Source: Cellvibrionales bacterium (lineage in GTDB: Bacteria; Pseudomonadota; Gammaproteobacteria; Pseudomonadales; UBA7434). Taken from it: a DNA stretch of 6,309 nt. The position numbers and the translations under genes were made by a program. Below, piece by piece: positions 1-6,282 of the stretch (its first letter is position 1; the number at the start of each line of letters is the position of its first letter). The stretch lies in NCBI GenBank assembly GCA_018668095.1, contig JABIQF010000086.1:1-6309 (forward strand), given 5' to 3'. A model generated the notes under the pieces. That model had not been told where the DNA came from, searched no databases, and was given only the letters and a program-made list of their open reading frames with translations.

Positions 1-572
1 CATCAAGAGAGTGGAAAAAACAGAATAAAAATAAGCCGTGGTTTCCTGGTGAAACGTTGAATATCGGTATTGGACAAGGTTATATGCTTGCTACGCCATT
101 ACAGTTAGCAGTGGCAACGGCAACGATTGCGAATCGTGGTGAGCGCCCTGTGCCACGCTTGGTTAAGCAAGTCCCTGAAGAAAAAATTGTGCATGATAAT
201 ACTTTTACGGTCGCTGATAATTACTGGGATCAAATTATTGATGGCATGGAAGCTGTCGTACATGATCGCGTGAGTGGAACCGCTAGAGGCATAGGTCGCG
301 GTATCAATTATCGGATCGCGGGAAAAAGTGGTACTGCGCAAGTGGTTGGTATTGCACAGGATGCAGAATACGATGAAGATGCTATTACTGAGCGGCAACG
401 CGATCACGCTTTATTTGTAGGCTTTGCGCCTATTGATAATCCGCAAGTGGCTGTAGCGGTGATTATTGAAAATGCAGGGGGTGGCAGTACTCATGCTGCG
501 CCTGTAGCACGCAAAGTCTTTGATTGGGTGTTAGAAGCGAATGCGCGTAAGCAACAAGCGAGTGATAAATAA
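1..572 (+). CDS. mrdA: Penicillin-binding protein 2 (PBP2), C-terminal part of the transpeptidase domain; 5' end outside window
   Basis: This is the elongasome D,D-transpeptidase that cross-links new side-wall peptidoglycan in the periplasm while anchored in the inner membrane. Only the last 189 residues are visible, read in frame from base 3 and ending at TAA 570-572. The reading frame is open to the left edge, so the TTG at 57 is an internal Leu and not a start. Diagnostic segments are PWFPGE then GIGQGY (bases 66-83), which match the PBP2 signature near the active site. The KSGT box at bases 324-335 is the third catalytic motif of class B PBPs, in the KSG form common in PBP2. Next come HALFVGFAP and the AHAAP-like stretch THAAPVARKVFDWVL near the end. 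The SxxK and SxN motifs must lie upstream of the window. The adjacent rodA gene 81 bases downstream supports the assignment to PBP2 rather than FtsI. Confidence 0.95.
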   Translation, partial: SREWKKQNKNKPWFPGETLNIGIGQGYMLATPLQLAVATATIANRGERPVPRLVKQVPEEKIVHDNTFTVADNYWDQIIDGMEAVVHDRVSGTARGIGRGINYRIAGKSGTAQVVGIAQDAEYDEDAITERQRDHALFVGFAPIDNPQVAVAVIIENAGGGSTHAAPVARKVFDWVLEANARKQQASDK

Positions 573-653
573 TAATGTGTTATTACCCTTTAGCCTGCCT
601 CTATTTATCCTATCTCTTTTTAGCCATGAGATTACAATAATGAGCTTTAAATT

Positions 654-1799
654 ATGAGAGGACAGTCGGATTTTGTTCGAAGCTTACCAGGCGATCCCAG
701 CGCGCTATCGATTCAGGCGGGGCACTTTCGACGCTGGCATATTGATTTACCGTTATTAGTCTTACTCATTGCTGTCGCATTTTTCGGCCTAATCGTACTT
801 TACAGTGCCAGTGGTAAAGAGCTGGGGCGCGTATTGAGGCAGTTGATTTATTTAGGGATTTCTTTTTCGGGTTTGTTTATTGTTGCGCAAATAAAAGTGA
901 AAACCTTAAAATCATTAGCGCCATTAGGTTATGTGTTAGGGATATTTTTATTGCTCTTAGTGGCATGGATAGGTGAAGGCTCTAAGGGGGCGCAGCGGTG
1001 GCTTAATGTTTTTGGGTTGATCCGTTTTCAGCCTTCAGAGCTAATGAAAATTGCCGTGCCATTAACGGTCGCTTGGTATTTATCCGATAAAATTTTACCG
1101 CCTAAAATCCAAACACTGTCCATTGGTTTGGTGATTGCCGTATTGCCTTCGCTCTTTATTGTGATGCAGCCAGATTTAGGGACCTCCATTTTGATTGCGG
1201 CCTCGGGCCTATTTGTTTTATGGCTGGGTGGTATTCGCTGGAGCTTTTTAATTGGTGGCGGTGTGTTAGCGGTAGTGTCTGCATGGCCAGTATGGCAGTT
1301 TTTATTACATGGCTATCAACGCCAGCGTATTATGACGTTATTTAATCCTGAGGATGATCGCTTAGGTGCAGGCTGGAATATTATTCAATCAAAGACCGCT
1401 ATTGGTTCTGGCGGCTGGGATGGTAAAGGATGGTTGAACGGCACGCAGTCGCACTTGGATTTTTTACCTGAAAGCCATACTGATTTTATTATTGCCGTAT
1501 TAGCAGAAGAATTTGGCTTTGTGGGTGTCGTATTTTTATTGTTTTTATACCTACTCATCATTATTCGTGGCGCGCAAATTAGTCTTGCCGCTAAAAATAT
1601 ATTTGGCAGCTTAGCTGCCGGTAGTATAACCCTTACTTTTTTTGTCTATGTATTGGTTAATATGGGCATGGTTTCCGGTATGCTACCGGTTGTTGGTGTA
1701 CCTTTACCGTTGGTCAGTTATGGTGGCACGGCCATGGTGACTATGTTTGCTAGCTTTGGTGTATTGATGGCAATTAGCACCGAGGATACTCAGCGTTAA
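654..1799 (+). CDS. rodA: Peptidoglycan glycosyltransferase RodA (SEDS family)
   Basis: This integral inner-membrane SEDS protein polymerises lipid II into glycan strands and works as a pair with PBP2. It has 381 residues, against about 370 in E. coli, with roughly ten hydrophobic segments from residue 32 to 374. Family motifs are FQPSE (125-129), QPDLGTS (172-178), the long periplasmic loop with GWDGKGWLNGTQSH (254-267), HTDF (275-278) and LPLVSYGGT (351-359). Asp277 in HTDF aligns with the Asp shown to be essential in RodA (E. coli D262). The ATG at 654 is chosen because an in-frame TAA sits at 648-650. The ribosome binding site is weak, with only GAG about nine bases upstream. The N-terminal 30 residues before the first membrane helix are polar and somewhat longer than in E. 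coli. The order mrdA-rodA is near universal, so co-transcription is inferred. No terminator is visible between the two. Confidence 0.96.
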   Translation: MRGQSDFVRSLPGDPSALSIQAGHFRRWHIDLPLLVLLIAVAFFGLIVLYSASGKELGRVLRQLIYLGISFSGLFIVAQIKVKTLKSLAPLGYVLGIFLLLLVAWIGEGSKGAQRWLNVFGLIRFQPSELMKIAVPLTVAWYLSDKILPPKIQTLSIGLVIAVLPSLFIVMQPDLGTSILIAASGLFVLWLGGIRWSFLIGGGVLAVVSAWPVWQFLLHGYQRQRIMTLFNPEDDRLGAGWNIIQSKTAIGSGGWDGKGWLNGTQSHLDFLPESHTDFIIAVLAEEFGFVGVVFLLFLYLLIIIRGAQISLAAKNIFGSLAAGSITLTFFVYVLVNMGMVSGMLPVVGVPLPLVSYGGTAMVTMFASFGVLMAISTEDTQR

Positions 1800-1870
1800 T
1801 TGCGTTCAATAGAATGGATTCTGGTATTTTAATCGATATTTTAAACAGATAAGTGAATGAGAGATTGTTT

Positions 1871-2878
1871 ATGAGAGCGGTAAAAAAACGTTTTAATTTT
1901 TGCTTGGCCCAGCTGGTTCTTTTAGGTGCGTTAAGTTTGTCATCATTCGTCTCTGCCGATTATAGCGAGCATCCTTCAGCACAAGCATTAATTGATACTC
2001 TCGTTAGTGAGCATGATTTTACCGTTGAGCAAGTCAAAGCTGTTTTGGTTGAAGCCGATACTCAGCAACGCATTCTCGATAGCATGACGAATGCGGCAGA
2101 AAAAACAAAAACCTGGACGGCCTACCGTCGCAGCTTTTTAAGCCCTATACGTATCACTCAAGGGGTTAAGTTTTTAGCCACACATGAGCAAATTTTTGAT
2201 CAAGTTGAACAGCAATACGGTGTGCCGCGTGAAATCATTACCGCCATTTTAGGTGTCGAAACGAATTACGGTGGTTATACCGGTAAAGCTAGCGTCTTAG
2301 ATGCCTTGGCGACATTGGCTTTTGAGCACCCACGTCGTAGTCGCTTTTTTACTTCAGAGCTGGCTGAATTTATTGTCTTATGCCGTGAGCAGCAGTGGTC
2401 GCCAGAGCAGCAGTTGGGCTCTTATGCGGGTGCAATGGGCATGAGTCAGTTTATGCCGAGTAACTATCGACGTTTGGCTGTTGATGGCAATGGTGATGGG
2501 CAAGTCGATCTCTTTGAGCCAGTTGATGCTATTCATAGCATTGCTAATTACTTTGTTCATCATGGCTGGGAGCTAGATGGGCCCGTTACTAGCCGAGCAG
2601 CAGTGAGTGCTGAGTTTGATACGGCAGTTATTGGTAAAGGCCTTAAGCCTAATCATAGTGTTAAAGCTTTAGCTTTGGCCGGCTATCACCCGCAAGATAA
2701 GGTGCCTACAGAGAATAAGGCGCGAGTCATTCGGTTTAATGATGCCGATGGCGATGAGTTTTGGTTGGGGTATCAGAATTTTTATGTCATTAGTCGTTAC
2801 AACCCTCGTTCAAAATATGCCATGGCAGTTTATCAATTAAGCCAGTCGATCCTCTCGGCAGCCAGTGATGCTGAATAG
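1871..2878 (+). CDS. mltB: Lytic murein transglycosylase B family protein, secreted form without lipobox (MltB/SltB1-like)
   Basis: This lytic transglycosylase cleaves the MurNAc-GlcNAc bond and leaves 1,6-anhydro-MurNAc ends. Residues are numbered from the ATG at 1871 (335 aa). It has a signal peptide (MRAVKKR, a hydrophobic core, and likely cleavage FVSA/D at 29/30), then the MltB catalytic domain. The catalytic Glu is E130 in AILGVETNYG, and it is followed by YAGAMGMSQFMPSNYRR (185-201). An EF-hand-like calcium loop DGNGDGQVD (205-213) matches the one known in E. coli Slt35. A GTG at 1853 in the same frame would add six residues. The ATG is preferred because GAGA lies six bases before it and the signal peptide then starts directly with its basic region. 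No lipobox Cys precedes the mature part, so the protein is predicted to be soluble in the periplasm, like the Pseudomonas SltB1 encoded at the same place. Confidence 0.93.
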   Translation: MRAVKKRFNFCLAQLVLLGALSLSSFVSADYSEHPSAQALIDTLVSEHDFTVEQVKAVLVEADTQQRILDSMTNAAEKTKTWTAYRRSFLSPIRITQGVKFLATHEQIFDQVEQQYGVPREIITAILGVETNYGGYTGKASVLDALATLAFEHPRRSRFFTSELAEFIVLCREQQWSPEQQLGSYAGAMGMSQFMPSNYRRLAVDGNGDGQVDLFEPVDAIHSIANYFVHHGWELDGPVTSRAAVSAEFDTAVIGKGLKPNHSVKALALAGYHPQDKVPTENKARVIRFNDADGDEFWLGYQNFYVISRYNPRSKYAMAVYQLSQSILSAASDAE

Positions 2879-2903
2879 TACGTCTCATTTATGGTCAGTA
2901 TGT

Positions 2904-2934
2904 TTGATAGTATCGTCGTGAGTATAGATATAAA
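2904..2934 (+). promoter_or_regulatory. Possible sigma70-type promoter for rlpA
   Basis: In the 100-base gap between the transglycosylase gene and rlpA, TTGATA (2904-2909) matches the -35 consensus at five of six bases. TATAAA (2929-2934) matches the -10 consensus at five of six. The spacer is 19 bases, which is longer than ideal. A transcript would begin about 38 bases before the rlpA ATG. Read-through from the upstream genes could equally supply expression, so this is a suggestion only. Confidence 0.3.
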
Positions 2935-2978
2935 AACACAGTCAGTCGTTGTCGGATAAATAAGGTCCTTTTATTAGT

Positions 2979-3881
2979 ATGAATAAAAAAACTGAGATCT
3001 TGGCATCTCGCTTATTAATATTACTGTTAGCCCTTTTATTGTCGAGCTGTGGTTTTTTTGGCAGCTTAAGTAAGCCTGGCGGCAGTACTGATAGCGCCCC
3101 CAATGTCACTCTCGATAATCGAAAAATTATTAATGCTACGCCGAAAGTAGAGGCGCGAAGTCGCGGTGGTAATTTCACGCCCTATACGGTGTTAGGAAAA
3201 ACTTATCGAGTAATGAAGACCGCTAAGGGCTATAAAGAGCGTGGCGGTGCATCTTGGTATGGCACTAAATTTCATGGCAGGCTAACCTCCAATGGTGAGC
3301 GCTACAATATGTACGAGATGACAGCGGCCCATAAAAGTTTACCGATACCTACCTATGTGACCGTTAAAAACTTAGATAATGGTCGTGAAATTATCGTACG
3401 GGTAAATGATCGTGGGCCTTTCCATGAAGGACGTATTATTGATTTGTCTTATGCTGCAGCCAGTAAAATTGGCATGCTAAAGCAGGGCACGGCTCGGGTA
3501 GAGGTTGAGGCGATAGACCCACGAGAGTGGAAGAAGTCTAAGCGGGCGAATAAAAAAGCTAAAGCATCGGCTGCCGAGGCATTATCGGTAATGCCGGCAC
3601 CCACAATCAATGCGAGTGCTACTGCCGATACGGCGGCTATTAAGCGACAATATTTGCAGGTCGCTGCGTTTAAAAGCTTAGAGGCTGCACAAGCGTTGCA
3701 GAATCAACTCTTAGATTCGCTACAAACGATCAATGAGTCTGCGAATGTGGTGATTCATCCCTCGGATCAGGGCGTTTATCGGGTGCGTATTGGTCCTTTT
3801 GGTTCGACGGTAGAAAGTTTATCAATAAAAAATGCAGCAGCTTTGGAATCCTTTGGTAAGATGCACTCAGTTTATGAATAG
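2979..3881 (+). CDS. rlpA: Septal ring lytic transglycosylase RlpA, lipoprotein with DPBB and SPOR domains
   Basis: RlpA is a lytic transglycosylase that acts on glycan lacking stem peptides, as shown in Pseudomonas, and gathers at division sites. It has 300 residues. A lipoprotein signal ends in the lipobox LSSC with Cys24. The +2 residue is Gly rather than Asp, consistent with outer-membrane sorting. A polar linker precedes the double-psi beta-barrel domain (about 86-178), which contains GGASWYGTKFHGRLTSNGE, MTAAHKSLP and VRVNDRGPF. E107, H118 and D144 have the same spacing as the functionally important E120, H131 and D157 of the Pseudomonas protein. A Lys/Ala-rich linker (185-220) leads to a C-terminal SPOR domain (about 223-300, YLQVAAF and VYRVRIGPF), which binds denuded glycan. 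An AAGGT Shine-Dalgarno-like element lies at 2962-2966, rather far (12 bases) from the ATG. Confidence 0.96.
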   Translation: MNKKTEILASRLLILLLALLLSSCGFFGSLSKPGGSTDSAPNVTLDNRKIINATPKVEARSRGGNFTPYTVLGKTYRVMKTAKGYKERGGASWYGTKFHGRLTSNGERYNMYEMTAAHKSLPIPTYVTVKNLDNGREIIVRVNDRGPFHEGRIIDLSYAAASKIGMLKQGTARVEVEAIDPREWKKSKRANKKAKASAAEALSVMPAPTINASATADTAAIKRQYLQVAAFKSLEAAQALQNQLLDSLQTINESANVVIHPSDQGVYRVRIGPFGSTVESLSIKNAAALESFGKMHSVYE

Positions 3882-3885
3882 AGGA
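3881..3885 (+). promoter_or_regulatory. Ribosome binding site that decides the dacA start
   Basis: GAGGA at 3881-3885, within AGAGGAAAA, is the clearest Shine-Dalgarno sequence in the window. It lies six bases before GTG 3892. It begins on the last base of the rlpA stop codon, so termination on rlpA would place ribosomes beside the dacA start. It argues against the in-frame ATGs at 3832 and 3874. Confidence 0.7.
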
Positions 3886-3891
3886 AAAGTA

Positions 3892-5067
3892 GTGATCAAA
3901 AAAATTAGCCAATGGGTTAGGTTTTCAGCCTTATCTCTCGTTTTAAGCGGTTCATATGCGTTAGCACAAGGCACGGCAACGTTAATGCCTTCGCCGCCCC
4001 AGTTAGCAGCCAGTAGCTATATACTCATTGATGTCGATAGTGGCAAAATTATCGTTGAGTCGAATGCTGATGAGCGTTTGCCCCCAGCTAGCTTAACCAA
4101 AATGATGACCAGCTATATTGTTTCTTCAGAGCTGGTTAAAGGTAATATCAGTTCAGATGATGCCGTGCCTATTAGTGTTAAAGCTTGGCGCATGGGCGGG
4201 TCTAAGATGTTTATCCGCGAAGGAACCACTGTTCCTGTTAAGGACTTATTAAAAGGCGTGATTATTCAGTCGGGTAATGATGCAAGCGTTGCATTGGCTG
4301 AGTTTGTTGCCGGTGATGAAGGTGCATTTGCTGAAGTCATGAACCAACAAGCCAGCTTATTAGGTATGCAGCAGACTCATTTTGCTAATGCGACCGGATG
4401 GCCAGCTAAGGCGCATTTGACCACGGCTAGAGATTTATCGAAATTAGCGACGTCACTGATTCGTGATTTTCCTGATCACTATAAGCTGTATTCACAAAAA
4501 GAATTTATCTTTAACGGAATTAAGCAATCCAATCGTAATGGTTTATTATGGCGTGATGCCAGCGTTGATGGGCTGAAAACCGGTCATACAGATGAAGCAG
4601 GGTACTGCTTAGCCGCATCGGCCAAACGTGATGGTATGCGTTTAGTGTCAGTTGTTATGGGCGCAAAAAGCAGTCGTGGGCGAGAGCAAGAAACGCAAAA
4701 ATTATTATCTTATGGGTTTCGCTATTACGAGACACATCAACTTTATAATGCAGAGCAAATTATTAACTCCCCTCGTCTTTGGGCGGGTGCTAGTCCCTCG
4801 TTAGACCTTGTTTTAGCTAATCCTATTGTGTTGACTATTCCTCGTGGCCAGCGTGACAATTTACAGGTCACTATAGAAGTTGATAATAATATTGTTGCTC
4901 CAATTGAAGCAGGTCAATCCTATGGTGTATTGAATATTAGCCTTAATGGTGAAGTGTTAGAACAGCGTGAATTACTCGCCGCTAATGCTATTGATTCAGC
5001 CGGATTATTTTCTCGTTTATGGGATCACTTTATACTATTTGTTAGAGGCGTTTTCGGTCTTGATTAA
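3892..5067 (+). CDS. dacA: D-alanyl-D-alanine carboxypeptidase, class C PBP5/PBP6 type
   Basis: This enzyme removes the terminal D-Ala from pentapeptide stems in the periplasm and so limits cross-linking. With the GTG start at 3892 it has 391 residues, close to the roughly 390-400 usual for PBP5/6. The signal peptide ends at ALA/Q (25/26). The peptidase S11 motifs are SLTK (catalytic S67, K70), SGN (127-129) and KTG (229-231, in GLKTGHTDEAGYC). A beta-rich PBP5 C-terminal domain follows at about 282-368. The last about 20 residues (GLFSRLWDHFILFVRGVFGL) form an amphipathic helix expected to dock on the inner membrane. In-frame ATGs at 3832 and 3874 lie within rlpA and would add a non-secretory leader, so GTG with its strong ribosome binding site is chosen. 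The gene starts ten bases after rlpA. The Pseudomonas equivalent at this position is called dacC. Confidence 0.95.
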   Translation: MIKKISQWVRFSALSLVLSGSYALAQGTATLMPSPPQLAASSYILIDVDSGKIIVESNADERLPPASLTKMMTSYIVSSELVKGNISSDDAVPISVKAWRMGGSKMFIREGTTVPVKDLLKGVIIQSGNDASVALAEFVAGDEGAFAEVMNQQASLLGMQQTHFANATGWPAKAHLTTARDLSKLATSLIRDFPDHYKLYSQKEFIFNGIKQSNRNGLLWRDASVDGLKTGHTDEAGYCLAASAKRDGMRLVSVVMGAKSSRGREQETQKLLSYGFRYYETHQLYNAEQIINSPRLWAGASPSLDLVLANPIVLTIPRGQRDNLQVTIEVDNNIVAPIEAGQSYGVLNISLNGEVLEQRELLAANAIDSAGLFSRLWDHFILFVRGVFGLD

Positions 5068-5088
5068 AATAATACTAGGGTCTTTGTC

Positions 5089-5388
5089 ATGAGTGAAATT
5101 ATAGGTAATCAGACGCTTCCAGAAGGGCAAGAAGAGCCTAAGATTGAATTCCCTTGTGATTATCCTATTAAGATATTGGGTGATGCAGATGAGTCGTTTA
5201 ATGCGCTTGTTGCAAGTATTGTGCTTAAGCATGCTCCCGATTTTGATGTGACGACAGTAACAAGCCGTGATAGCAGTAAAGGCAAGTTTCGTTCTGTGGG
5301 CGTTATTATACGTGCAACTGGCGAGCCACAGATTATGGGTTTGTTTGAAGAGTTAAAAGCCACTGGCCGCGTCAAAATGGTTATCTAA
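5089..5388 (+). CDS. ybeD: YbeD / DUF493 (UPF0250) family protein
   Basis: This is a small cytoplasmic protein of 99 residues, against 87 in E. coli YbeD. The extra length is a charged N-terminal tail (1-19) before the conserved core. The family adopts an ACT-like fold. Its molecular role is not firmly established, although its constant position before lipB has led to suggestions of a link with lipoate or acyl metabolism. Conserved elements visible are FPCDYPIKILG (21-31), KHAP (47-50), SSKGKFRSV (62-70) and the C-terminal helix-strand GLFEELKATGRVKMVI (84-99). AGGG at 5077-5080 lies eight bases before the ATG. The gene follows dacA by 21 bases and overlaps lipB by one base, so all three probably share a transcript. 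Confidence 0.93.
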   Translation: MSEIIGNQTLPEGQEEPKIEFPCDYPIKILGDADESFNALVASIVLKHAPDFDVTTVTSRDSSKGKFRSVGVIIRATGEPQIMGLFEELKATGRVKMVI

Positions 5389-6098
5389 TGTCAGTTGATT
5401 CTCAATTACAAGTGCGCGATTTTTTAAGCCACGCCATCAATCCTATAGCCTATTCAGCCTCTTTGGCTACTACCCAGCTGCTTGACTATGAACCTGTCTG
5501 GCAAGCCATGAAAGAGTTTACTCGTACTCGTACTGCTGAAACTCCCGATGAGTTATGGCTGCTTGAGCATGCCCCTGTGTTTACTTTAGGTAAGGCTGCA
5601 GATGAGTCACATGTGATTGATGCGGGTGATATACCGATGGTAAGGGTTGATCGTGGCGGGCAGGTGACGTATCACGGTCCTGGTCAGATTATGGCGTATG
5701 CATTAATTAATTTAAGTCGCCGTAATTTAGGTGTTAGAGCTTTGGTTGAGTGTTTAGAGCAAACTGTCATTGATGTACTTGCAAGTTATGGTGTTGAAGC
5801 TTATGGCGATCGTAAAGCGCCGGGCGTGTATGTTGAGAAGAAAAAAATAGCGGCTTTGGGTTTGCGAGTGAGTCGAGGTTGTTCGTATCATGGGCTGTGT
5901 TTTAATTTTGATTTTGACACTGCGCCATTTGCAGGGATAAATCCTTGTGGCTTTCCTGATCTTGAGGTGACGCAGTTGCAGCAGCAGGTTGCTGTGTTGC
6001 CGGATAAGAAAACGCTAGCTAAGCAGTTGGTCGAGGCGTTAGCTGAGCGGTTGGCTTATGATGATGTTAGATATGATTGTTCGGTTTGGGGTGGGTGA
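5388..6098 (+). CDS. lipB: Octanoyl-[acyl-carrier-protein]:protein N-octanoyltransferase LipB
   Basis: LipB moves octanoate from acyl carrier protein to a lysine of lipoyl domains (pyruvate and 2-oxoglutarate dehydrogenases, glycine cleavage H protein) in the cytoplasm. LipA then inserts sulfur. The 236 residues include LLEHAPVFTLGKA (58-70), the signature RGGQVTYHGPGQ (89-100), APGVYVEKKKIAALGLR (144-160), GCSYHGL (164-170) and INPCGFPDLE (184-193). Catalytic Cys187 and Lys153 are 34 residues apart, as are C169 and K135 in E. coli. The start codon ATG shares its A with the ybeD TAA stop (TAATG), and no Shine-Dalgarno sequence is seen, so translation probably depends on ybeD. The N-terminus is about 18 residues longer than in E. 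coli, and a GTG at 5412 is a less likely alternative start. lipA does not follow within the window. Confidence 0.96.
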   Translation: MSVDSQLQVRDFLSHAINPIAYSASLATTQLLDYEPVWQAMKEFTRTRTAETPDELWLLEHAPVFTLGKAADESHVIDAGDIPMVRVDRGGQVTYHGPGQIMAYALINLSRRNLGVRALVECLEQTVIDVLASYGVEAYGDRKAPGVYVEKKKIAALGLRVSRGCSYHGLCFNFDFDTAPFAGINPCGFPDLEVTQLQQQVAVLPDKKTLAKQLVEALAERLAYDDVRYDCSVWGG

Positions 6099-6132
6099 GT
6101 TGGGTTTTTTTCTTTAGAGTTTTAGCGTCAAA

Positions 6133-6177
6133 ATCGTCGGGGTTAACTCTTTTGGTAATCCGATATTCTTTTTTTTT
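6133..6177 (+). terminator. Possible weak intrinsic terminator after lipB
   Basis: An imperfect stem can form between 6133-6145 and 6156-6164. ATCG pairs with CGAT, GGTTA pairs with TAATC through one G-U pair, and TCGG (6137-6140) is bulged. The loop is about ten bases. A run of nine T lies at 6169-6177, five bases after the stem. The stem is short and interrupted, so termination here is plausible but not strong. It is the only terminator-like structure downstream of the operon. Confidence 0.3.
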
Positions 6178-6207
6178 ACTTGGTATGTTTAATTTTTTCA
6201 TTAAGAC

Positions 6208-6282
6208 CGTCGGGGGTGGCCCGACATGCCAGTCACTTTTTGCTACAGCAAAAAAAGTAACCAAAAATGCCGCAAACTGGCG
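6208..6282. repeat. Candidate dispersed intergenic repeat made of two adjacent hairpins
   Basis: A perfect 6-base stem GTCGGG (6209-6214) / CCCGAC (6220-6225) has a five-base loop. It is followed by a second, longer imperfect hairpin from 6232 to 6261. That hairpin pairs GTCACTTTTTGC with GCAAAAAAAGTAAC, with one mismatch and a two-base A bulge. It is enclosed by an outer inverted repeat GCCAGT (6228-6233) / ACTGGC (6276-6281). Tandem palindromes of this kind, with a T-tract/A-tract stem beside a GC-rich one, are characteristic of REP/MITE-like elements scattered between genes in gammaproteobacteria. Membership of such a family is inferred from the structure and a remembered resemblance. Only one copy is present here. 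Confidence 0.5.

Noticed and set aside
105..407. Minus-strand ORF of 100 residues opposite mrdA
   Set aside because: It is a shadow of the PBP2 coding frame with no family signature or ribosome binding site. The other minus-strand frames opposite coding genes are rejected for the same reason.
57..572. TTG at 57 as a translation start giving a 171-residue protein
   Set aside because: The frame is open to the window edge and the codons before it (PWFPGET) continue the PBP2 sequence, so the protein is truncated by the window and does not start here.
570..585. AT-only inverted repeat TAATAA/TTATTA over the mrdA stop codon
   Set aside because: The stem contains no GC pairs and no T-run follows, so it is unlikely to act as a terminator. 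It is expected by chance in AT-rich intergenic DNA.
1675..1689. Perfect inverted repeat CCGGTA-TGC-TACCGG inside rodA
   Set aside because: It lies in the conserved GMLPVVG coding segment and is explained by codon choice. The three-base loop is tight and there is no T-tract.
1800..1830. Possible promoter TTGCGT / extended -10 TATTTT before the transglycosylase gene
   Set aside because: Both boxes are poor matches and the spacing is about 19 bases. The evidence is too weak to list as a feature.
2891..2959. 22-codon ORF (MVSMFDSIVV...) between the transglycosylase gene and rlpA
   Set aside because: It has no ribosome binding site and no recognisable similarity, and a frame this short is expected by chance in a 100-base gap.
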